From positions 1 to 10,412 of the forward strand of contig JAOINQ010000026.1 of NCBI GenBank assembly GCA_028139685.1: 10,412 bases of DNA. Reading direction: 5' to 3'. This document shows positions 1 to 5,252 of this stretch, piece after piece. The position numbers were made by a program, and so were the translations under genes. This stretch comes from Betaproteobacteria bacterium (GTDB lineage: Bacteria; Pseudomonadota; Gammaproteobacteria; Burkholderiales; Burkholderiaceae_A). Numbering within the stretch: position 1 is the first letter of the stretch; every line of letters starts with the position of its first letter. The notes under the pieces are model-generated. The model saw only the letters and a program-made list of their open reading frames with translations. It was not told the DNA's origin and ran no database searches.

Positions 1-1
1 A

Positions 2-76
2 ATTCACTCTGGAGCTATGAAAAAAAATCCGACAATAGAAAATAAAAACGCTACATTTACTTTTATGGAATATTAA
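2..76 (+). CDS. Possible 3' end of a gene that begins left of the window
   Basis: The frame is open from the left edge to a TAA at 74-76 and reads 24 residues ending TFTFMEY. An internal ATG at 17 has a GGAG just before it (11-14), so a 19-residue peptide starting there is the alternative reading. Too little is visible to name a family. The entry rests only on an open frame of ordinary composition. Confidence 0.25.
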   Translation: MHSGAMKKNPTIENKNATFTFMEY

Positions 77-400
77 TAACTAGACTCGGATCCAATAAAT
101 TACGTATGGATCATTGAAATTAGGGGAAAACAATCCAAAAAACCCAATTTAAGGATTATTAAAGGATGGTTGGTGAGAGAGATTTTACTATTTAGTAATT
201 ATGATCATCCTTTTAAACTTCTTTAATCTACTAAGAGCACCTCTCACTTCATCTATTTTTTATCTATAGGTATGAGGATTAAAACATACGCAAATAACTT
301 TCTAACTACAGCTTTAATTGTTAGAAGATATCCTGAATATAGTATGTCTTAACCTTTCTTTTAGCTTTCTATCTTACCTATTTTTTAAAGGAAAATAAAA
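77..400. other. 324-bp stretch without a gene; contains a nested hairpin and a weak promoter-like motif
   Basis: No convincing reading frame was found on either strand. The stretch holds an inverted repeat around 159-216 (listed separately). It also has a weak sigma70-like pair, TTGTTA (318-323) and TAGTAT (340-345) with a 16-base spacer, which could serve the gene at 401. Each hexamer matches the consensus at only four of six positions. Confidence 0.5.
159..216. repeat. Nested inverted repeat (hairpin within a hairpin)
   Basis: The outer arms are TTAAAGGATG (159-168) and CATCCTTTTAA (206-216), which are complementary apart from one extra T in the right arm. Inside them sits a second perfect hairpin, TTACTA-TT-TAGTAA (185-198). 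A further short complement, GTGAGAG (173-179) with CTCTCAC (241-247), would compete with or cross the outer stem. No U-run follows directly, so it is not a standard terminator. It could be a structured RNA element or the relic of a small palindromic mobile element. Confidence 0.45.
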
Positions 401-610
401 ATGAAACTAAATCAATTTGTGCGGTTATTGAGTGGTATTGAAGAAGTTATGGAAAATGATGATGTTGATATTGTAGTAGCCGGGAAAGATGGTGGTGGAG
501 GAAGACTTGGAGATTCCGACTTAAAATTAAATCATATCAGTGATATTCAATTTGACAGGGAAAACAAGCAGATTCAAATTTATTATCACGATTTCAACAT
601 CGTCTCATAA
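401..610 (+). CDS. Small hypothetical protein, 69 residues
   Basis: I do not recognise this family. The start is well supported: ATG at 401 follows AAAGGA (387-392) with an 8-base gap. The protein is soluble-looking and acidic (residues 15-24 are rich in E and D), has a GGGG run at residues 31-34, and then alternating polar and hydrophobic stretches that suggest a small alpha/beta fold. There is no signal peptide or membrane segment. It stands alone, with the next gene beginning about 140 bp downstream on the same strand. The strong ribosome binding site and full-length frame argue that it is a real gene. Confidence 0.6.
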   Translation: MKLNQFVRLLSGIEEVMENDDVDIVVAGKDGGGGRLGDSDLKLNHISDIQFDRENKQIQIYYHDFNIVS

Positions 611-675
611 CAATTCGTTTTCATAAAAAACTTGCTTCGCAAATTATTCCAAAAACTAGACGTTATTGGACCCCA

Positions 676-681
676 TATAAT
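676..681 (+). promoter_or_regulatory. Candidate -10 element (TATAAT) for the first Adhesin_E-like gene
   Basis: A perfect TATAAT lies about 70 bp before the start codon at 752. No good -35 is seen at 16-18 bp; the best nearby candidate, CTAGAC at 655-660, is only 15 bp away. In DNA this AT-rich a lone hexamer is weak evidence. Confidence 0.25.
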
Positions 682-751
682 CGATTAACATAAAATAAAA
701 ATCCTCAATAATTATGATACTTTTTCGAGATTTATATGTAAAATTAAAAAA

Positions 752-1129
752 ATGAGAATTACTATAATTGCTTTATTAACGCTAATTCCCATTTACGGAT
801 TTCCTCTAAATTGGAAGAAAGTCGCTGAGAATGATATGGGAAAGTACTACATTGATTTTGACAGTATAGAAAATAAAAATAAGTTAGTTTATTACACGGA
901 TTTAGTCGACTTTATTGAGCCATTCAAGGGCGATTATTCGGCAATTAATAGGTATGCTGTTGATTGTAAGAGTGAAAACCAAAAATGGTTGAGCTTTACC
1001 ACATTTAGCAAGAGCATGGGCAAGGGTGATACCAACAACCAGTCTAATCCGAACGAGATTATTTTTCCGCAGCCAAACACTATTTATTTTTTTATAATTA
1101 AAAACGTTTGCAATTATAGAAAACAATAA
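752..1129 (+). CDS. Adhesin_E-like secreted protein (surface-adhesin protein E family), copy 1
   Basis: This 125-residue protein has a short Sec-type signal peptide (residues 1 to about 17, hydrophobic after MRI) and is predicted to be exported. The mature part follows the pattern of small proteins annotated as surface-adhesin protein E: W21 in NWKKV, then YYIDFDSI (32-39), a VYYTDLVDF strand, a VDC motif with C72, MGKG (89-92) and a terminal VCNY with C120. The two cysteines probably form a disulfide. It aligns along its whole length with the product of 2448-2930, so the two are paralogs. No clear Shine-Dalgarno precedes the ATG. The family name derives from a Haemophilus adhesin, but adhesion has not been shown for most members, so surface or periplasmic location is the safer inference. 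The stop is one base from the end of a convergent relict frame at 1131. Confidence 0.7.
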   Translation: MRITIIALLTLIPIYGFPLNWKKVAENDMGKYYIDFDSIENKNKLVYYTDLVDFIEPFKGDYSAINRYAVDCKSENQKWLSFTTFSKSMGKGDTNNQSNPNEIIFPQPNTIYFFIIKNVCNYRKQ

Positions 1130-1130
1130 T

Positions 1131-1322
1131 TTATATAAATAATGCTTTTATTTTTTCCGTTGGCGCATGAATATATCGTGTCTTATCTTGACCCTCAACG
1201 GTAAGATAAAATTCTTGTGTATCTTGCCTATTACGAGCTTGATAAAATAAATTAGCATAGATTGCAAGTTTGTTCGATTGTTTTTTTACAGAACAGCGGT
1301 AACCTATTTCTTTTATTCCGAA
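1131..1322 (-). pseudogene. Start-less open frame with protein-like composition; probable gene remnant
   Basis: Read on the - strand, the frame is open for 64 codons from just after a TAA (1323-1325) to a TAA at 1131-1133. It contains no ATG, GTG or TTG. The composition is convincingly coding-like: it includes EIGYRCSVKKQSNKL, then LFYQARNRQDTQEFYL, then KTRYIHAPTEKIKALF at the end. Beyond the upstream TAA the same frame continues open for about 22 more codons, as if a longer gene had been interrupted by a nonsense change. I do not recognise the family. It converges on the Adhesin_E-like gene with one base between the stops. Confidence 0.35.
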
Positions 1323-1433
1323 TTATCGGTTCGTTATACTTGACACAACAGAAAATTCAGTACAAATTATTACCTTAAAATTAGTTCTAGTAGGTTTCTA
1401 GGCTAATTGTTTTCTTTAGAATCCTCTTTAGCT

Positions 1434-1458
1434 ACTGAGCATTTTGTATTTGCTCAGT
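1434..1458. terminator. 8-bp hairpin downstream of the cytochrome gene
   Basis: ACTGAGCA (1434-1441) and TGCTCAGT (1451-1458) are perfect complements with a 9-base loop, 31 bp past the cytochrome stop on the - strand. Neither strand has a U-run after it, so it may stabilise the 3' end or act as a factor-dependent terminator rather than an intrinsic one. Confidence 0.35.
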
Positions 1459-1488
1459 GTGGAAACAATTCATTAACTGAACAGTTTT

Positions 1489-2040
1489 TTATTCTTGATA
1501 TGCAAGTCCCGCTATGTACTCGGCCATCACCCCAATTTCTTCCTCACTATATCGGTTTAACATAGAACTCATTGGAGGAAAATTATTTCTTTCTTTGTTC
1601 TTGTATTGAAGTAAAGTGGTTTTTAAATATTGAGCCCTTTGTCCCGCTAACCTCGGAATATTGTATGTGCCTTCCAGCTCAGAACCGTGACAACGTGTGC
1701 AATTCCCCTTTCGAACAAGATTTTTACCCTCCTCTTGAACCGCAGGATTGCTCTTTGGACTTTGATTTGCCCATTTTTTGCTAGCAAAAGCTTTAGACAC
1801 TTCAACGATTTGTTTGTCATCAAGAGTTTTGGCAATACCTTGCATCTGAGCATGAACTCTCAGATCTTTCTTCAAATCATGAAGTTGTTTCTCGATATAT
1901 TTGGCATGTTGACCGTCTAAAATGGGGTTGGCGATCATTTTATCATTATGGCAAGCAATGCATGCACTGAGGTCGGTAGCCCTAGCGAGACCCGAAACCA
2001 TTACACCAAAAATGGCAAACGTTAATGCTAAAATTTTCAT
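1489..2040 (-). CDS. Periplasmic diheme cytochrome c (c4-like)
   Basis: This 183-residue electron carrier has a Sec signal peptide (residues 1-21, ending LARA) and two c-type heme sites, CIACH (27-31) and CTRCH (114-118), so it should act in the periplasm after heme attachment by the Ccm system. The two halves mirror each other, as in cytochrome c4: each heme site is followed by a basic and polar helix and then a methionine in comparable context, M66 (before QGIAKTLDD) and M157 (before SSMLNRYSEEE). These are the likely sixth ligands. Length is typical of the c4/c553-type group. The ATG has AGGTG (2043-2047) very close in front. It sits alone on the - strand between two Adhesin_E-like genes. 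Known relatives pass electrons from the bc1 complex or dehydrogenases to terminal oxidases, but the partner here cannot be deduced from context. Confidence 0.85.
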   Translation of the reverse strand: MKILALTFAIFGVMVSGLARATDLSACIACHNDKMIANPILDGQHAKYIEKQLHDLKKDLRVHAQMQGIAKTLDDKQIVEVSKAFASKKWANQSPKSNPAVQEEGKNLVRKGNCTRCHGSELEGTYNIPRLAGQRAQYLKTTLLQYKNKERNNFPPMSSMLNRYSEEEIGVMAEYIAGLAYQE

Positions 2041-2096
2041 ACACCTATTGTCACGTCCAACGATGATAAAAATATATGCGTACTTACCCTAAACCC

Positions 2097-2195
2097 TTAT
2101 TTTTTTTGGAACTTACCCAAACACTCATAGTCTCTGTCGAATTTTTCCATTTTAGATACTTTGCCAGCAGAAGTACGCGTAGTTCCTGCACTCAC
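2097..2195 (-). CDS. Doubtful 32-residue small ORF upstream of the cytochrome gene
   Basis: A GTG at 2193-2195 opens a short basic frame with a TSAGKVSKMEKFDRDYEC-like core, ending at a TAA (2097-2099). An ATG at residue 16 is the alternative start. There is no strong ribosome binding site. It lies just downstream of another weak - strand frame (2213-2401) and 57 bp before the cytochrome start. It could be a leader peptide or the tail of a decayed gene. I do not recognise it. Confidence 0.2.
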   Translation of the reverse strand: MSAGTTRTSAGKVSKMEKFDRDYECLGKFQKK

Positions 2196-2212
2196 TTTAC
2201 CACTTTATTAAA

Positions 2213-2401
2213 CTACACCGCTTTTACAATCTTAAAGGTTTGAGATTTATAAGTATAAGACAGATATTTAATTCGTTCATAGCTGCTCGCAATAGCAAAA
2301 TTAACGTCGTTTTTAGCAAATAAAGTATACAGTTTCCGTAAATAAGAAAACTTTGCACCTTTAACTACAGACGGAAAATGTTGGCAATGCTTACCAATCA
2401 A
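2213..2401 (-). CDS. Doubtful hypothetical ORF, 62 residues, TTG start
   Basis: The frame starts only at TTG (2399-2401), with no clear Shine-Dalgarno, and ends at TAG (2213-2215). The peptide is basic and aromatic, without signal peptide or recognisable motif (it has AKFSYLRKLYTLFAKND in the middle). Composition is protein-like, but length and start are poor. Together with the frame at 2097-2195 it may be the broken remains of one gene. Confidence 0.25.
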   Translation of the reverse strand: MIGKHCQHFPSVVKGAKFSYLRKLYTLFAKNDVNFAIASSYERIKYLSYTYKSQTFKIVKAV

Positions 2402-2447
2402 ATTTTTATTGCTGAGGTGTTTATTTTAATATTAGTCGTGCGTTAAA

Positions 2448-2930
2448 ATGGTCAATATGCGTTTGATATTCTTTCACTTATTGTTTTTATTTTCAGCTAA
2501 CGTTCTTGCGGCTAATTGGCAAAAAGTTTACGTGAATCCTATGGGAGACTCTTATGTCGACGTGAATAACTTACAAAAGCGTAATAACGTTGTTTATTAC
2601 TCTAGGTTGTTTGATTATACCCAACCCAGCCCCATTGGCGTAAATTCCTCTGTTAGCCAGTTTACAGTTGATTGCATCGGTGAGAAAATTACGTGGCTCA
2701 GTTCAAAATACTACAAAGGTCGAATGGGAAAAGGCGAAGTTATAAAAGAAGGAAACTTCAATAGGAGAATGTTTCCGAGACCCGACACTGTTGATTACAT
2801 AACCATGAAATTTGTTTGTAACTATAAGCAATTAAATACTTATTATCAGGGTAAAATATTGAGAAGATCCTATCTGCAAAAAAACGATAAACAGTTACCT
2901 AATATTTTATTTGCTTCGAACCTGGACTGA
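2448..2930 (+). CDS. Adhesin_E-like secreted protein, copy 2, with extra C-terminal tail
   Basis: This is the paralog of the 752-1129 product. From the ATG at 2448 the product has 160 residues. The ATG at 2457 (residue 4, MRLIFF) gives a cleaner Sec signal peptide ending in VLA (cut near residue 21) and may be the true start. The shared core shows NWQKV (23-27), MGDSYVDVNNL, VVYYSRLFDY, VDC with C76, MGKGE (93-97), FPRPDTV and FVCNY with C124, each matching copy 1. After the core it carries a basic tail of about 32 residues (129-160) that copy 1 lacks. The pair of cysteines probably forms one disulfide. No clear ribosome binding site is visible. Function is not known beyond export to the periplasm or cell surface; the adhesin label is by family name only. 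Confidence 0.7.
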   Translation: MVNMRLIFFHLLFLFSANVLAANWQKVYVNPMGDSYVDVNNLQKRNNVVYYSRLFDYTQPSPIGVNSSVSQFTVDCIGEKITWLSSKYYKGRMGKGEVIKEGNFNRRMFPRPDTVDYITMKFVCNYKQLNTYYQGKILRRSYLQKNDKQLPNILFASNLD

Positions 2931-2993
2931 AAAATCACAGTTAGGTCAGCCCCAAGAAGCTAGAAAAAGTGCCTACCCTTTGATATTGTATTT

Positions 2994-3005
2994 TTCGAAT
3001 TCGAA
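2994..3005. repeat. Perfect 12-bp palindrome TTCGAATTCGAA
   Basis: This perfect dyad lies in the non-coding space 64 bp after the second Adhesin_E-like gene. A palindrome of this length could be an operator, but no promoter hexamers are convincingly placed around it. Confidence 0.3.
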
Positions 3006-3052
3006 TCTAATTGGAATGATCAGGATTTTAATACAATGACCTGTATTTTTAG

Positions 3053-3154
3053 GTTACTTTTAGCAGATCAAATTTGGCTGCTAGTCATAGGGCACAGGGT
3101 GCTGCAATTTTAATAAATAACCAAGTTATGCAATTGAATTTTGAAATTGAATAG
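3053..3154 (+). pseudogene. Start-less 33-codon frame, possible C-terminal gene remnant
   Basis: The frame opens right after a TAG and runs to a TAG at 3152-3154 with protein-like composition (NLAASHRAQGAAILINNQV), but has no start codon until an ATG ten codons before the end. Inside it is an inverted repeat, TAGCAG (3061-3066) with CTGCTA (3078-3083). It is either a decayed gene tail or chance. Confidence 0.2.
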
Positions 3155-3211
3155 TTCGTATATGTGAGAAAATATGATTTCAAAATATTGAAAAACTAAT
3201 GGGAGATTAAT

Positions 3212-3412
3212 GTGGCTCATGCATATGAAATTATAAAAATATTTCTATTGTCGATTATTTGCTGGTCATTTATTGATAGTCGACAAACGTCTTTAAAAGT
3301 TTTAGAGACAATTGATCAAATAAAAGCTATTTCGAAAAACAATTATGAGATCATGATGAAAGAAGACATTGATCTAGATTCATTCATCAACAAAAAGCTA
3401 CAGGAGAGGTAA
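3212..3412 (+). CDS. Small membrane-anchored hypothetical protein, 66 residues
   Basis: The GTG start at 3212 is supported by GGGAG (3201-3205) six bases upstream. Residues 7-21 (around IKIFLLSIICWSFI) form one N-terminal membrane helix. The rest is a charged, probably helical tail ending KKLQER that should lie on one side of the inner membrane. I do not recognise the family. Its design, one helix plus a short charged tail, recurs in the gene at 6642-6947, but the sequences do not align. It stands alone, followed by a - strand gene. Confidence 0.5.
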   Translation: MAHAYEIIKIFLLSIICWSFIDSRQTSLKVLETIDQIKAISKNNYEIMMKEDIDLDSFINKKLQER

Positions 3413-3542
3413 ACGAGGAAGTTTGCCTTTTCCAACAAATTTTAATAATTTGGTACGAACATTGCATGAATCATGCTGAAAGAGGGTTGTTTGAATAATT
3501 CTCCATAGTATTTCTTTACCCAAAATAACTCTCTTTCCTCGA

Positions 3543-3866
3543 TTATTGCCCATTCTTAATTAATTTAGATGTGAGATTAGCGTATTTTTTCTCGGATTTA
3601 TACAGAATTTTCTCCAAATCAGGATTTTCAGATATCAGACGAATATCGTCTACAAGACAGTGGTAAAAAACACCCGAGCCGGCGGTATTATTCATAAGTG
3701 TCGTCGCAATATCCAGGCAGGCTAAAATTTTATCTGTTCTTTCATCGGTTATGATCACTTTTACAAGGAATCTAAAATGCTTTAGGTCTATGCCGTCATT
3801 AGTACAAATTGCTTTTTTCAAATTGTCGAAATATCTTGTAATATCTCCAATAGACAATGTTTTCAA
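3543..3866 (-). CDS. Hypothetical protein, 107 residues, start region possibly frameshifted
   Basis: This is an unrecognised, probably all-helical soluble protein with C21, C50 and C70 and a lysine-rich C-terminus; there is no signal peptide or membrane segment. The longest frame must start at TTG (3864-3866), because a TGA lies two codons upstream. A GGAG (3884-3887) is too far from that TTG but well spaced (10 bases) from an ATG at 3871-3873, which is in another frame and ends after 24 codons. Loss of a single A from the AAAA run after that ATG would join the two into an unbroken reading frame starting MKLKTLSIGD. So this is either a recently frameshifted gene or one using a poor TTG start. 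Confidence 0.5.
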   Translation of the reverse strand: MKTLSIGDITRYFDNLKKAICTNDGIDLKHFRFLVKVIITDERTDKILACLDIATTLMNNTAGSGVFYHCLVDDIRLISENPDLEKILYKSEKKYANLTSKLIKNGQ

Positions 3867-4078
3867 TTTTCATTTCTATATATCTCCGTAATGAGTAAAA
3901 ATTGAGGATGTATGTTTCGAAGGGTAAACAACACAAATGCAAGTTTTTTTTTTGTTAAGTTCAAGCCTTTTTATGCCGAGAAGATTGATCACTTTATTAT
4001 TACTCAATCTTTTAACAACAATTTTCACGGGGGCCGTTGATAATTGATCCGAATATGTCGTGAGCTTTTACTTAAAAC

Positions 4079-4106
4079 TTTACTGAAATGCCCGTTAGAA
4101 TATAAT
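4079..4106 (+). promoter_or_regulatory. Promoter-like pair TTTACT-N16-TATAAT
   Basis: TATAAT (4101-4106) is a perfect -10 and TTTACT (4079-4084) matches four of six -35 positions at a 16-bp spacing. It points toward the 4440-6262 cluster but lies over 330 bp from the first start codon, so a transcript from here would have a long leader or include an unannotated RNA. Confidence 0.35.
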
Positions 4107-4275
4107 ATGCCACCGACACAGATGAACTTAGCTTTTCTTCATTGATGCTTATACCTTTATACATAAAATTACATGGCTAGGAATAGTTTCGTAAATATTC
4201 CAGTGCCTTATTCTAAAATCCTCTTGCAAATTGATTTGACGTTAATTTGTCAGATCTACCCCTTATATCAATAAT

Positions 4276-4300
4276 TACTTGATATTTCTTGATTCAAGTA
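4276..4300. repeat. Inverted repeat TACTTGA-N11-TCAAGTA
   Basis: The two 7-base arms are perfect complements separated by 11 bases, giving arm centres 18 bp apart, a size that suits a dimeric regulator. It lies about 140 bp upstream of the methyltransferase cluster. No regulator gene is adjacent, so a role as operator is only a possibility. Confidence 0.3.
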
Positions 4301-4400
4301 CTTATTTAAATTTAAAATGTCGACTACCTATCTTATAACTAATATAACGTCTTTAGGCGGATCGGTTTTATTTTAATTTGGAGAATAGGTTAAAAAAGTA

Positions 4401-4415
4401 ATCCTCATCGAGGAT
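4401..4415 (+). promoter_or_regulatory. Leader hairpin ATCCTC-ATC-GAGGAT before the 74-residue gene
   Basis: A perfect 6-bp stem with a 3-base loop ends 24 bases before the ATG at 4440. No U-run follows, so it is not a terminator. It may influence mRNA stability or ribosome access. The proposed Shine-Dalgarno for 4440 (AGG at 4429-4431) lies outside the stem. Confidence 0.3.
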
Positions 4416-4439
4416 ATCGTTATTTATTAGGCAATGTAA

Positions 4440-4664
4440 ATGGAAGAAGAAATCTCACCTGCTCAGATAAAAGAAAAAATTCATAAGCTATACTCTAGAA
4501 ATCTGATAGATCACAAGACTGCTCGAGAGATACTTTTAAAACTTGAACAAGAAAGCAACTACGAAAAAAAGTTTTTTAAAGAGCTTTTAAAACGATTCAA
4601 TGAACGTCTTGATTTTAAGTTAGAAAGAGGAATGATAAACTTTCTTAAAAAAAACCTTAAATAA
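4440..4664 (+). CDS. Small, highly charged helical protein upstream of the methyltransferase
   Basis: This 74-residue hypothetical protein is dominated by E, K, R and L, almost certainly all helical and without membrane segments. A SPAQIKEKIHKLYSR-like N-terminal segment and an HKTAREILLKLEQ segment give amphipathic helices that could support protein-protein or DNA contacts. I do not recognise the family. It is the first gene of a + strand group, ending 39 bp before the methyltransferase N-terminal half, so co-transcription is likely. The position recalls the small controller or accessory proteins often found ahead of restriction-modification genes, but no helix-turn-helix of a C-protein is evident, so a regulatory role remains a guess. 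Confidence 0.5.
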   Translation: MEEEISPAQIKEKIHKLYSRNLIDHKTAREILLKLEQESNYEKKFFKELLKRFNERLDFKLERGMINFLKKNLK

Positions 4665-4703
4665 TCTCAGAAATTCACATTAAATTTTGATCCGAGATAC
4701 TGT

Positions 4704-5252
4704 ATGAACGTGACCAAACAAATCAAATCAAAACATCGTGTCACTGAATTTGGAGAAGTGAACACGTCTTTTCAGACTATAGAAAATATTATTAATCTTG
4801 TTGACAATGAGGCAATGAGGTATGATTCAAAAATTTTGGACCCTGCGTGCGGGGACGGTAACTTCTTATTAGCTTTATTGGAAAGAAAACTTGTTTCCTT
4901 CGAAGCGCAACCTTATAAAAACACTCTATTGTATGAAAAGAAATTAATGATTACCCTCGGCTCAATTTATGGGATTGATAAGCTGAAAGATAATGTTATA
5001 GAAGCAAGAACTAGAATCCTTAAACGATTCAGTGACGCATATGCCAGATTGTTCCACAGTGAGGTAAAGAAACATACTATACGTTCAGCAGAATATATCG
5101 TTAGTAAAAATATTATTTTTGGAGATGCAATTACACTCGAGAATTACGAATCTGGAAATGAAATAATTTTCTCAGAATGGGTTTTTAGTAATATGCAGAT
5201 AAACAAAATTGATCACAGAATTAAAGATCTATTGAATCACTCGAGAACTTGA
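4704..5252 (+). CDS. Adenine-specific DNA methyltransferase, N-terminal (AdoMet-binding) half; Eco57I-like family
   Basis: These 182 residues match the N-terminal half of a known family of N6-adenine methyltransferases. In order they show a GEVNT element (17-21; GEVFTP in typical members), motif I DPACGDGNFL (46-55) for AdoMet, motif II as IYGIDKLKDNV (88-97), and NIIFGDAITL (135-144) followed by a FSEW block. The catalytic N-P-P-Y motif is missing because the frame ends at TGA (5250-5252), four bases into the next gene, which carries it. The second half continues in the -1 frame. Either one original gene of about 520 codons was broken by a frameshift, or the two halves are now made separately with coupled translation and assemble. 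The changed GEVNTS segment, where relatives have FTP, could point to relaxed constraint. The ATG has only weak ribosome-binding similarity (GAGA). Confidence 0.75.
   Translation: MNVTKQIKSKHRVTEFGEVNTSFQTIENIINLVDNEAMRYDSKILDPACGDGNFLLALLERKLVSFEAQPYKNTLLYEKKLMITLGSIYGIDKLKDNVIEARTRILKRFSDAYARLFHSEVKKHTIRSAEYIVSKNIIFGDAITLENYESGNEIIFSEWVFSNMQINKIDHRIKDLLNHSRT

Larger units (their letters stand above)
3867..4439. other. 573-bp gene-poor stretch with promoter-like motif and inverted repeats
   Basis: No gene is convincing here. The longest frame is a 42-codon + strand ORF (3912-4040) with a run of ten T inside it; its GAGGA (3904-3908) is only three bases from the ATG, so I leave it unassigned. 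Further right lie a promoter-like pair (4079-4106), a 7-bp inverted repeat (4276-4300) and a hairpin just before the 4440 gene (4401-4415). The layout would suit a long untranslated leader or a small RNA ahead of the methyltransferase cluster. Confidence 0.5.

Noticed and set aside
902..1126. 74-codon - strand frame antisense to the first Adhesin_E-like gene
   Set aside because: It lies wholly opposite a gene with clear family motifs and has no motif or start signal of its own.
1572..1920. Open frames overlapping the cytochrome gene on both strands
   Set aside because: The diheme cytochrome frame with two CxxCH sites explains the stretch; the others are shadow frames.
3912..4040. 42-codon + strand ORF containing a run of ten T
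   Set aside because: The only Shine-Dalgarno-like sequence is three bases from the ATG, and the composition is largely due to the T-run. It is too weak to list as a gene.
3543..4664. Toxin-antitoxin pair among the small orphans
   Set aside because: The 107- and 74-residue genes are on opposite strands 573 bp apart, and neither shows a known toxin or antitoxin motif.
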